Positions 45,501-54,121 of a DNA stretch of 64,000 nt are shown here, one piece after another; position 1 is the stretch's first letter; every line of letters starts with the position of its first letter. The notes under the pieces are model-generated. The model did not search any database. It had not been told where the DNA came from and saw only the letters and a program-made list of their open reading frames with translations. The stretch lies in assembly GCA_024362935.1 (NCBI GenBank), contig JANCRA010000030.1, positions 5,296,596 to 5,360,595 on the forward strand, written 5' to 3'. This DNA comes from Setophaga petechia. Its lineage: Eukaryota > Chordata > Aves > Passeriformes > Parulidae. The position numbers and the translations under genes are program-made.

Positions 45501-47322
45501 TGAAGCTCAAATTGCAAAGCTTTCCTTTAGTTCTGCCCCCCAGCTGTATTTTTAAGACTGATTAGTTTGATAGATTGAGAGTAAAATGGCACTTTGTAAC
45601 AGCTGTCTGCTTACAGGGGATTGTGGGCTGTTGGGCAACTATGTCAGATCATATTAACAATCTTCAAAAACCCTTAGGCTTCTCTGGAATGGATCTGAAG
45701 TGGCTAAATCTGCTTCCAGTTTGCTTTAATTTTGTCATTTTAAAGAGGTTTTGGCACAAAAGGGTGACTGCTTTGATGTTTTGATGACAATGTGTTGGTA
45801 AACTTTGGTTTTTTTTAAATAATCCGAGTAACTAATAGGCTCTCTCTGTTAATTGTAGGCTCTAGCAACTGCTTGCTGGTCAGTTCTGAAAGCAAAAAGG
45901 AGGCTTCTGATGGTAAGCAAATTTAATCAAAAAGGGAAAGAATCTAATGTATTTGAGGCTGAAAAGAGAACACATAGATCTTGACAAAGTGCAAAATCCT
46001 AGGTGGTAGAAGACTGAACAGAGTCACGTTCCTTGTGATGCTTTAGAGCCCTGGGGTCCTGCAGTCACTGCTCCAGTGCTATGCCAGTATTTTATTGAAT
46101 CAGTCTGAGTTTATTCTCCTTTTTTCTTAATGTGAGGATTCAAACGACAGTGTTGCCTTCTGGAATTCCCTCTCCCTGCTCGCAATACTGTAGGAGTGGC
46201 CACAGACCCCAGGCAACAAAGGACTGCTCCTGAATTGTGCTTTTCTTGCTGGCAGCAAAAGGAAGGTTCAGGCATTGCTCCACTCCTCAGTGCTGATGCT
46301 AATTAGCCATTACTTGATGAATTTCACTTAAATCTGTGACTTCCTAAAGTATCACAGCAGATGAGTTTATGGAGCAGGGGAACAGGAAGCCACAACTTCA
46401 CAACCCTGGTTCTGCCACAGGGTCTGTGGCCTCTGGCAATTTTTCAGCTGGATCCCACAGCCAGCTGGTATGACAGGGTTTGGCTCCTGAGATGGCACAG
46501 AAAGAAATGAGAGAATTGGAAGCTCTACTGGTGCTGTCATGCAGTAGCTCTGCCTTGGATATTTGCATGTCCTTTCCTGGCTTGGTCAGCAAATTATAAA
46601 TAGAGGCTATAAAGGCTGGCTGGTGATTGCTTTTCATTTTCTTCTGTTCATTTTCCTCTTGAAATAGCAGTTTAGAAACATGAAGATATAAAGCTCTAGC
46701 CATCCTTCAAGGGATCTGAAAGATAAATGTAGTTTTGCAGGAAGAGATGTTCCAAATAGCTCTTAACTTCAGATACTGAAGCTTTCTGGCAGGGAAGTTG
46801 GTGGCTGAGATGGAATAAGCTGCTAATTCTGTCTGAGAATGAAGACCAACTAATTCTGTCCTTCCCTGTGACAGGTACCAGATGGCTTTATCTCTCATTT
46901 CTACTCCGTATCGGAGCATGTCAGTCCTGTTCTAGCCTTTGGTTTTCTGGGCCCCAAGCAGCAGCTATCTGAAGTCTGCAGTTTCTTCAAGGTAAGGTGG
47001 TTTTTGTGTGCCTCATCTGTGTGGGACTCCTGTCTGCTGGCTTACAGCTGCTGTGTGCTCCTGGTGGCTGGTGCCAGCAGGTGAAGGAGGCCTGAGTGTA
47101 ACCTTCCTTTCCTTGCAGCACCAGATCGTGCAGTATCTGAAGGACATGTTTGACTTTGACAACGTGAGGTACACGACGGTGCAGCTGCTGGCAGAGGACA
47201 TCCTGCAGCTGTCCCGGCGGCGCAGCGAGATCCTCTTGGGATATCTGGGCACTGAGAGCGCCCCGGAGATGAACGGCGTTCTGCCCGGGGAACCCGAGCC
47301 GCTGAAGGACGAGCTCATCTGA
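36495..47322 (+). CDS. MIGA2: Mitoguardin 2 (MIGA2), complete, 15 coding exons
   Basis: Outer-mitochondrial-membrane protein that promotes fusion with PLD6, transfers lipid, and tethers mitochondria to the ER and lipid droplets. Coding exons: 36495-36590, 37209-37419, 38227-38339, 40310-40421, 40892-41031, 42462-42579, 42747-42847, 43443-43558, 43982-44054, 44258-44344, 44530-44628, 45001-45135, 45859-45912, 46875-46991, 47119-47322; 591 residues (human 593). The N-terminal hydrophobic segments (about 9-32 and 47-65) are followed by a basic run at 66-73 (KRRRRRKK). A Ser-rich region leads to the acidic FFAT-like motif around 286-297 (SASDDSFFSAAE), which binds VAP proteins in the family. The C-terminal lipid-transfer domain includes VVCMSFFDIVLDFILMDAFE and LQLSRRRSEILLGYLG. 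The ATG was chosen by match to the human start MAFRRAEG. It shares a divergent promoter with SH3GLB2. Confidence 0.97.
37209..37419 (+). CDS. MIGA2: MIGA2 coding exon 3
   Basis: Acceptor tgtttaaag, donor gttggc (T at +3). It encodes SVFSQLRLSPGLRKVLFATA, the second hydrophobic segment and the basic stretch; it ends with one base of a Gly codon. Confidence 0.93.
38227..38339 (+). CDS. MIGA2: MIGA2 coding exon 4
   Basis: Acceptor aactgcag, donor gtaagg. YSSRRVQSPGSKSNDTLSGI then a Ser-rich stretch, ending in phase 0. Confidence 0.95.
40310..40421 (+). CDS. MIGA2: MIGA2 coding exon 5
   Basis: Acceptor ctcctgcag, donor gtgagc. MVAVNSSSPVPPGMWEAQAM onward to AESLYVQ; divergent linker. Confidence 0.93.
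40622..40676. repeat. Inverted repeat, perfect 15-bp arms, 25-nt loop
   Basis: CCAAAATACTGTTCT (40622-40636) and its exact reverse complement (40662-40676). The loop contains a smaller stem TGAGC-AACAG-GCTCA. Confidence 0.9.
40892..41031 (+). CDS. MIGA2: MIGA2 coding exon 6
   Basis: Acceptor gggtttccag, donor gtaggt. MELFEEALQKWEQALSIRQR then a divergent Ser-rich part; phase 0 end. Confidence 0.95.
42462..42579 (+). CDS. MIGA2: MIGA2 coding exon 7
   Basis: Acceptor tgttttccag, donor gtaggg. EESQKREFAEKLESLLHRAY then HLQEEFGS, predicted coiled or helical. Confidence 0.95.
42747..42847 (+). CDS. MIGA2: MIGA2 coding exon 8 (FFAT-like motif)
   Basis: Acceptor tcctccag, donor gtgact. KTLMLPLADGSLRLRTDDED followed by SSASDDSFFSAAE, the VAP-binding motif region. 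Confidence 0.95.
43162..43257 (+). repeat. 96-bp dispersed direct repeat, copy 1
   Basis: Matches 46173-46268 at 92 of 96 positions without gaps; all four differences are transitions. It lies in the intron before exon 9. Confidence 0.9.
43443..43558 (+). CDS. MIGA2: MIGA2 coding exon 9
   Basis: Acceptor cctctacag, donor gtgaag. LFDSLPFEQIPFHLSKPVAA onward to CRTLR. Confidence 0.95.
43982..44054 (+). CDS. MIGA2: MIGA2 coding exon 10
   Basis: Acceptor tccctctag, donor gtgaga. TELLGCYSDQDFLAKLHCVR then QAFQ. Confidence 0.95.
44258..44344 (+). CDS. MIGA2: MIGA2 coding exon 11
   Basis: 29 codons, phase 0, acceptor ctttgcag, donor gtagga; ELLEDESNQLFFGEVGKQMM onward. Confidence 0.95.
44530..44628 (+). 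CDS. MIGA2: MIGA2 coding exon 12
   Basis: 33 codons, phase 0, acceptor ctcttccag, donor gttggt (T at +3). NPKAFLESYEEMLRYALKQE to LEGRG. A better-looking gtaaag four bases later would break frame. Confidence 0.92.
44685..44855 (+). mobile_element. CR1 LINE fragment, sense
   Basis: Typical CR1 3' end: GGCTGGATGGGGCTTGAAGA, then ACCTGGTTTAGTGGAAGGTG and CCATGGCAGGGGGTGGAACT. It occupies about half of the 372-bp intron between MIGA2 exons 12 and 13. Confidence 0.85.
45001..45135 (+). CDS. MIGA2: MIGA2 coding exon 13
   Basis: 45 codons, phase 0, acceptor tccctggcag, donor gtgagt; VVCMSFFDIVLDFILMDAFE, highly conserved lipid-transfer domain sequence. Confidence 0.96.
45859..45912 (+). CDS. MIGA2: MIGA2 coding exon 14
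   Basis: 18 codons, phase 0, acceptor aattgtag, donor gtaagc; ALATACWSVLKAKRRLLM. Confidence 0.95.
46173..46268 (+). repeat. 96-bp dispersed direct repeat, copy 2
   Basis: Second copy, in the intron before exon 15, in the same orientation, about 3 kb from copy 1. Confidence 0.9.
46875..46991 (+). CDS. MIGA2: MIGA2 coding exon 15
   Basis: 39 codons, phase 0, acceptor ctgtgacag, donor gtaagg; VPDGFISHFYSVSEHVSPVL onward. Confidence 0.96.
47119..47322 (+). CDS. MIGA2: MIGA2 coding exon 16 with stop
   Basis: Acceptor tccttgcag; HQIVQYLKDMFDFDNVRYTT, LQLSRRRSEILLGYLG, then TGA at 47320-47322. Confidence 0.96.
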   Translation, partial: HQIVQYLKDMFDFDNVRYTTVQLLAEDILQLSRRRSEILLGYLGTESAPEMNGVLPGEPEPLKDELI

Positions 47323-48511
47323 TGTCAGTGCAGGAAAACACTTTTGCACAAGGACCTTTTCCTCCCAGAGATGGATAAAACTACCTGCAAAGTGCAGCCG
47401 TGGCAGCAAGACTATGTGAACACACAGCAATCTGGTGGGACCTTCTCCTTTTTGTAGCCAGTAGTGTTTGCTGGGATGGATCCAGGACCACTTGCCAAGT
47501 TATGGTTTGAATTTCTTCTTTGTTCCACCTTCCTGTCATTATTATTACTTTCAATGTTTCATATATACATTGTGTCCTGAACTGCCCAGGCCCAGATTTT
47601 CTGCCCAATTCTCTTGAATAGGGCAATGTATGTACCTGTTTTGCCTTTGTGTTTCCTGGGAGGTGAATCCCTGACGTTTACGATTGTGTGTGGGAACAGG
47701 AATATTGTTGGTAAATTCTCCACTCGACCATTAGCTTCTCAAGGAGGCTTTGCTTGCTTTGGGATTTTTATTACTGTTCTTCTCTGCTGTGTTCCTACAG
47801 ACACTAATTACTGCTGATTTGTACCATAAGTGTGATAACATATGTAATGTGACTAGCAAAGATTTCTTTCCTGGGGAGGAAGAAATAGTTCTGTAAAGCA
47901 CTGAAGTAAGATGCAGACTTTTGTAAGGAGTCTGAAGCTCTGGGGAAATGGGTCTGTTCCCTTGGTGTTGCTGCTCTTTGGAGACCAGATGACAAGCTCT
48001 GTGTCCTGGTCATCCTTGCTTAGGAGGTTGCTGAGGTTTATGTTTGCCCCTAAGGCAGGTTAGTGGGGGGGATTTGCATCCTGCCTGTGCTTGCACAAAG
48101 TCTTTGACACCCATCAAAGTGCCTTGCTGGATTTCAGAATGAGCCAGCAGCAGCTTTTGCTGGGTAGGAGGTGTGGGGTGTGTACAAGCAGGGGGAAGGG
48201 ACAATAACGTGGTGCCTATTGCTGTTGTGCACAGGGTAGTGAGAGGTGTCGATGGTGGATGTGAGGTTATGTGTGTGGATAGTTGGAGAGCTGGGATCAA
48301 GCTTCTAGAGAGGAAATGACTCTTTACAGTCTGTCAGTTCTAAGAAATACAGCATAGTTTTGGGTAATGATCAGATGTGTGTGTATGGTAGTGCTTCTCA
48401 AATGCTGTGATCCTGACTGCCCAGCCAGCTCCTGGAATGTGGCTGCTTTGGGATGTGAGCTGAGCTGGATACTTGTGTAGGACAGCAGCAGTGGAGCGTG
48501 CTGGACTTAGT

Positions 48512-48785
48512 GAATCATAAAAATCACAGAATAATAGAATATGCTGAGTTGGAAGGGACACATGAGGATTGAGCCCAACTTCTGTCTCTGTACAGGACAC
48601 CCCAACATTCCCACCATGGGCTGAAGGAGTTGCCCAAACTTCTTGAGCTCTGTCAAGCTTGGTCCTGTGACCGCTTTCCTGGGGAACCTGTTCAGTGCCC
48701 ACCCACCCTCTGGGTAGAAAACCTTTTCCTGATACCCAACCTAAACCTCTCCTGACTCAGCTTCATGCTGTTGACTTGAGGCAGT
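48512..48785 (-). mobile_element. CR1 LINE fragment, antisense, in probable MIGA2 3' UTR
   Basis: Begins with degenerate copies of the CR1 terminal octamer (AATCATAAAAATCACAGAAT), then GAGTTGGAAGGGACACATGA, CTGTTCAGTGCCCACCCACC and TTTTCCTGATACCCAACCTA. Confidence 0.88.
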
Positions 48786-49224
48786 GCTGGCTTGCAGGAA
48801 TGAGGTTTGCAATGATTTGCTGAGTCCTCTGTGAGTACAATGCCACAGATAAAAGCAGAGATCCAGCCTGTGCCTTCTTCTGTTTCAGTCCACATACAGG
48901 TCCCAAGTCCAACCCTCGGAATGAGGAGTGTTCAGGACTTGCACAAAAACATGAGCCTCACTGTTTTTGTTCTAGACTGATTAGTTACCCCTTGTGCCTG
49001 TTATGGGTGAAAGACACAAGGCTTACCCGGATGTATTTTTGCAAGTGGAAAAAATATGTAAGAATCTAGAATTTCCATGTGAGTGGAAAGTCAGTGTGTG
49101 GGCTTGGAGAATACAAATGCTTTCTTCCTCTTCAGATATCTAATGTGGATTCTGCTGGTAAAAGCAGGAAGGAAATAAACAGAGAAAAAAAGTAAACAGG
49201 AGGATGTAAAAGGAGCAGATAAAT

Positions 49225-49342
49225 ATGCTGTGCCATGTGTTTTAGGGACACCCTCCCTGAGCAGGGAGGTGGGACCAGATGACCCACTGTGGTTTCCTTC
49301 CAACCTGACCCTTCTGTGGTTCTGTGATTCCTTGAAATGCTC
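49225..49342 (+). mobile_element. CR1 LINE 3'-end fragment, sense
   Basis: GGTGGGACCAGATGACCCAC, then TTTCCTTCCAACCTGACCCT and the terminal octamer-like TTCTGTGGTTCTGTGATTCC. Confidence 0.8.
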
Positions 49343-49442
49343 CTGAGTTGTTTGCAGGGGGTTGTGTGTAGAGCACAGTAACATCTGGTGCTCTGTAAGC
49401 ACATCAGACTGATGTGGCTTATCCTGGAAACCAGATTAATGC

Positions 49443-49448
49443 AATAAA
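49443..49448 (+). terminator. MIGA2: Candidate proximal MIGA2 polyadenylation signal
   Basis: AATAAA about 2.1 kb after the stop codon; alternatives are 30-270 bases away on either side. Confidence 0.35.
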
Positions 49449-50724
49449 CAGGACAATGCTGAGGCAGAAATTAGGAGCAGCTGCCCCAAGTGAGGCTGCG
49501 TGGAATAAACTGTTATGAGAAGGCTTTAAGAGACAGCAGTTGAAACTAGGAAGGGTCTCTGAGGTGTCTTGCTCCTGGTAGTGTGCAGGAAGAAAAGAAA
49601 TGGAGAATGTTGTATTAGCATGATACACCTGCTGCGTGTAAGCTGTGATTTGAAAGTATGGTACATTCTGAAAGCAAGTTACTTTGCCAAAAAAATAATG
49701 TTGATAGTTCTTTGTGCTCCTGTATGGCTGGTTTAGAAGAAAGTCACTTCAGCAGCTTTTGTATAGTGGTTAAAAAGATGCTAAAATGTGAAGATTAATA
49801 TAATGAGATGGACTGTAATTCTAAAGAATCAGTGCTGTTAAATTTTTTTGTTTTTAGTGTTGTTTTATGTATATTTATTTACTATTTTGAGTGTCTTTGT
49901 CCTCAGTTCTTGGGCAGCCTGCCTGTTTTGTGTACAGACAAAAACACTGGCTGCTGACTTTGGGCTTTTGCATCCTTGCGGGAGAGGATACTGAAACAGG
50001 GTCCCCCTGAAGCAAACACTAACTTGCACTGTGGCTTTTTAAGCTGAGAAATTGTAAATTCCTTATCAATCAAATGAAGAAAGACTGTTTTATTACAGCT
50101 TGATGCTTTTCCTTAGCCCTTATTACAAGTAGGTTACACATCCCTCCCAGTGAAGGTAAAGAGGAATCTGCCTCAGGAACATCCGCAGCTCCTTGAAGGT
50201 CGAGTTCTCCGCCTTTTCCCACCAGCAGTGACTTGGTCCTGCACCAGCCAAGGATGCTTGCTGAGACAAACTGGTTTTATCTTTACTGGGATGGATGTTA
50301 AAATTCTCTACACCTCCCCCTCACTTCATCGCTGCTTTTTGTCCATCTCCAGTCCCAGTGTAGCTCAAGAGGAAAAGCAGAAAGGTGTCTGCAGGCTCTG
50401 GAGGGAACTTCAGGGATTGATGGGTTGACAGGAGCTGTTCCTGTGGAAGCTTTCCCTGGTTTGAGCAGTGGTGTCAGGCACCTGCTGTGTTCAAGTCCTT
50501 TGGGTGCAGCCCTCAGGCTGTGTCCACTGATCCCACCCAGAGCAGGCCCAGCCCAAAAGGTGACTCTCCTATTCACCTGTATTGCAGGGCAGAGTTAAAG
50601 GGTGTGATGGAACAAACACCTGCCTGCCCTCTGGCTTCCTGAGATCCCTAGAAAACCCTTCCCCAGCATATTGTGTTTAGCAATGGAAATTCTTCAGTAT
50701 TAGCAGCAGCTTGTATTGGGATAG

Positions 50725-50782
50725 AACCCCTTGAGATAAGATGTTCATCTTTTTTATGATGAACTCTTACTCTCAAGGGGTT
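50725..50782 (+). other. 58-nt near-perfect hairpin in probable MIGA2 3' UTR
   Basis: Arms AACCCCTTGAGA (50725-50736) and TCTCAAGGGGTT (50771-50782) pair perfectly. Five further pairs (TAAGA with TCTTA) and seven (GTTCATC with GATGAAC) follow, interrupted only by a one-base bulge on each side. That gives 24 base pairs around an 8-base loop. Confidence 0.85.
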
Positions 50783-51328
50783 AAATCATCCTGGGCTGAC
50801 ACTTGCAAGATTTTAACACTGATGGGGATTTAAAGTGGCTTAGCAGCAATGAAATAAAATCCCTCAATAGTGTCTGATGCTTAAACAGAATTTAAAATAT
50901 GCATGACTTTCATTTTTTATGTGGAGGTTGTAACAAGCTTCACCAGAGGTTAAAGTACATCCTTGGTACTTCAGTATGTATGTAGAGACTATGCCAAATG
51001 GCTCTAGGAGGGTCTTTATGGTCTTTAAAGCACATTAATAAAAAAATTATGAGGAAAAATCTGCCTTGTATCTACAAGATCAGTGTGGCTTTGAAGAGCA
51101 TGACTTGTGTTGTCTCATAGAGGGAAGTGGGAAAGCAGGATTTTATTTATCCCTCTTTAGTAGAACATTCCTTTGCCATATCTGAAACTAATGAATGTAA
51201 ACTTGTGCCTATTTTTTTCTTGATTTCCTAAAGGTGTAAAAATCTGTTCTTGTTTTGCTTTTATCTTTTTCTTTGCAGCTAATTTTTTAAAAATATCTTT
51301 AATCTTAGGATGTGGGCATTACAAGTAA

Positions 51329-51334
51329 AATAAA
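51329..51334 (+). terminator. MIGA2: Candidate distal MIGA2 polyadenylation signal
   Basis: AATAAA followed within 20 bases by the GT-rich ATTGTGGTTTTTGTTCC, a good downstream element. Confidence 0.45.
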
Positions 51335-53029
51335 ACTTTCCTTCATGATTGTGGTTTTTGTTCCTAAATTTCCTGGAGAAATATGTTAGAAACTCAGTCT
51401 TTGGTTTCTTATTTAGGTGACAATTGTGGTGGAACCTCTGTTCCTAGTGATGGTATCAAACATCTTGGTGTTCCTAGGGCTAAAATGAGGAACTTGTAAG
51501 GTTTAAATGTAAATTTAAAGGGTTTGATTGCATGGGGAGTCTTCCTGGGTCTGCTGAAAAATCCACAGATGAAGAGGGCTATAAAATAAACAAAGCTCCT
51601 TGTACTTTGAGCTGTGGTTGGAAACTGTGGGGTTTCATTTTTCAGATTTTTCTGTGGTGGTTTGGCTGTGTTGGGGTGTGGTGTGAGTAGGCTGTGATGA
51701 AGAGATAACAGAAATCCCAGTGAGGAGCAGAACCTCTTAAACATTGTCCAAGTTCCTGCAGCATTTACCAGCTTCCCAAACTGTGAAACCCAGACTAAAG
51801 CCTGTGGGTTGGTATCAGAGCTGCTTATCTGCTGAGCAAGGCAAGAAAATCATCTTCTTGCTCTCCTGAAACAACTACAATGGATTTAAATACTTTCATT
51901 TTCAAACGATAGAGGAACCAGACTGAATCAGATTGGGTGATTCTTCCACAGTGATTAAAATTTCATCCCTACGCTTAAAAATAAAAAAAGTAAAAATGAG
52001 ACTCTGTTAGCATTAATGCAAGCCTGTCATGAACTCAGATATATGCAAATAAAATGTTCATGGATAGGAAAATTTTTGTCTCACGCCACACCCTGATCAT
52101 TAGTTGAGAGAGTTAAAAGGAGTTTATCTCAGTTTCCATGGAGTCAGACTCCACACTCATTACAGCTCCAGAGCAGCTTTGTGCTTTCTTGTGCTGAGGC
52201 ACAGAGCAAAGGCTGCTCCATGTATTGACACTTTTTTCTCCTGTTCAGGAAGGAGTGGGTGAATACAGCAATGAAGCCCACAATTTTCAGTACTTGTCAT
52301 GGTACATAGATCAAATGTAATCCACTCTGCCAGCATAACTCTACATTCAATAGCTTGGAAAGGAGGAGATTTATTTAACTTGAATAATGAAAGGAGTAAA
52401 TCACTCATGCTCCCTCATAGCAGTCTCCTGTGATGAACTGAGCTCCTGCAGTAAATATTTTCTCTTTCTTTCCAAATAATAAGACTTTAATACTATTTTA
52501 CTTCTTGAAATGCCAGGGAGAATGTCAGCTATGAAGAGCTTGTTGAAATTAATGAGACATAATCATAATTGAAGAGGGTATATTACAACTGCAGGAAAAG
52601 GAGTTTTCTACCCTTTTTAAAATCTTAATTAATGGGCTAGAAATCCTGGTCCATATGCTTCCCTGACACAAATTAAAGTCAACCCCATGCCTTTGTTGAT
52701 CACTTCTTGTGGGCCTCTTGCATATTTATTTTTCTATATATATATATTTTTTTTTTTTTAATATTGAATTAACTTTGGTTGTTTGGTCTGAAGGTGGTTT
52801 TGCCTTCTGAAAGCTTTTCTGTCCAATGCTGCTCCATGTTCTGCTTTTCCTGAGGCTCCCCTGGTAAGTCTTATTTCTGGGGTCACATATGGGAGCATTC
52901 CTTTTGGCTTGGTCTTAAAAGTGATTTCAGCAGTTAGAGGCATTAGGTGGGGGGAAGAAAGTATCACCTGGACCAGATGTTTGCCTGGCCTTTGCAGAAT
53001 CTCTAAAGGATTTTCCCCTGTGAGTAAAG

Positions 53030-53140
53030 CCAGGTTGGACAGGGCTTGGAGCCACCTGAGCTAGTAGAAAGGGTGAAATGGGATGGGCCTTAAGGGGCCT
53101 TCTCAAACAAACCATTCTGAGATTCGATGACTTTACTTCA
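53030..53140 (+). mobile_element. CR1 LINE 3'-end fragment, sense, degraded
   Basis: GGTTGGACAGGGCTTGGAGC, then CACCTGAGCTAGTAGAAAGG, GGGATGGGCCTTAAGGGGCC and a degenerate terminal octamer near 53115-53130. Confidence 0.8.
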
Positions 53141-53395
53141 GGTTTTATTTTCATGTGTGCACACCCACATGGGAGTGGGTTGTTCTTTACACCTGTGGTT
53201 CCTAGGGGTTATATCAAAAAATCCAAATATTCACTATTAACGGCACTTGGACGTTAGCAGTGAATCACTTCTGTGTGGGGCCAAGAGAAATGTGCCCGGG
53301 GTAGGGCAGTGATGTAGATGATGTGATGTAGAGCTGAGTCCAGTAATACCCTTCTGAAATGAACGATTCTCATTTAAGTGATTTTTTTTTTGGTA

Positions 53396-53452
53396 TTTAG
53401 GTGGAATTTTTTTTTTGTTTGTTTTTTTCCTTGTTTTTTTTTTTTTTTAACA
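53396..53452 (+). repeat. T-rich tract ending in TTTTTAACAG
   Basis: About 55 bases, almost all T, ending in an acceptor-like AACAG directly before the CpG island. Confidence 0.8.
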
Positions 53453-53475
53453 GCAACCGTGGCGGCTGCAGAGGG

Positions 53476-53640
53476 GCGTGAGGGCAGCCCGGGCGGCACC
53501 AGAGCGGGAACCCACGGGTGTGAGGGATGTGAGGGAAACTCGAGCTGCTCCCGCCGAGGTGTGAGGGGAACCTGGGGCGGGTCGCGCCGGGCGCAGGGAT
53601 GTGAGAGGAGCCCGGGCCGTTCTCGCCGGGCTCGGAGGGG
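53476..53640 (+). repeat. Imperfect minisatellite, about 40-bp unit, four copies
   Basis: Units begin with GTGAGGG or GTGAGAG near 53478, 53519, 53560 and 53600, and each carries an AACC/AGCC-CGGGC core and a CTCGCCGGGC-like end. Divergence between units is high. Confidence 0.55.
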
Positions 53641-53714
53641 GGGCCCAGCCCGGCCATTTTCCCGCCGAGCCCCCGCCTCAGCGCCCCGCGCCCGCCGCGC
53701 CAGCGCCGCCGCTG

Positions 53715-54014
53715 ATTGGCTGAAAACTGGCGCCAGGACGAGCTGCTGATTGGCTCATCCGCACGGCACCTCTGACCAATGACGAAACGCCGTGCAGCCC
53801 GCCTTTCCTCCAACTGGCTGTGCCGCTCCCTGCGCCCGCCCACTGCCGGGCCGCGGTGCCACCAGCCGATTGGCTGAGTCGCTCCCCGGGCTGGATGTTT
53901 AATTGGGCGGTGCTGGGCTGCCCGGCGCCTCACCTGCCGCGCGCCGCCATTGGCCCGCCGCTCCAAGCGCCCCCGCCCATTGGCCGCACCGCCCCTCAAG
54001 AGCGTCCCGATTGG
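53715..54014. promoter_or_regulatory. DOLPP1: Array of eight CCAAT boxes
   Basis: ATTGG at 53715, 53749, 53869, 53902, 53949, 53979 and 54010, and CCAAT at 53776 (first base of each). Spacings are 34, 27, 93, 33, 47, 30 and 31 bases, several close to three helical turns, as in NF-Y-driven promoters. Confidence 0.8.
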
Positions 54015-54045
54015 CCGTAGCGGCCCGGCCCGGTATCCGGGTAAG

Positions 54046-54121
54046 ATGGCCGCAGTCGGGGAGTGCTCGCTGCCCGCGCCGTGGCGGCCGGTCTCCCTCA
54101 CACACGTCGAGTATCCCGCAG
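54046..54121 (+). CDS. DOLPP1: DOLPP1 coding exon 1 (start)
   Basis: 25 codons plus one base, donor gtaacg; encodes the cytosolic N-terminus ending VEYPA. Confidence 0.95.

Larger units (their letters stand above)
42848..46874 (+). other. MIGA2: MIGA2 introns 8 to 14
   Basis: Introns between exons 8 and 15. Those over 300 bases are 42848-43442, 43559-43981, 44629-45000, 45136-45858 and 45913-46874. They contain a pair of 96-bp direct repeats and one CR1 fragment. Confidence 0.65.
47323..51350 (+). other. MIGA2: MIGA2 3' UTR (long form; end uncertain)
   Basis: No AATAAA occurs for the first 1.8 kb. AATAAA words are at 49174-49179, 49443-49448 and 49504-49509, and again at 51329-51334. The stretch 49650-51350 is AT-rich and 3'-UTR-like, with an AU-rich patch near 49840-49885 and a hairpin at 50725-50782. 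A short form ending near 49470 and a long form ending near 51350 are both possible. Confidence 0.5.
51351..53454. other. Intergenic region MIGA2 / DOLPP1
   Basis: AT-rich, with a TA/T simple run at 52735-52760, a CR1 fragment at 53030-53140 and a long T-rich tract ending at 53448. No coding sequence was recognised. Confidence 0.6.
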
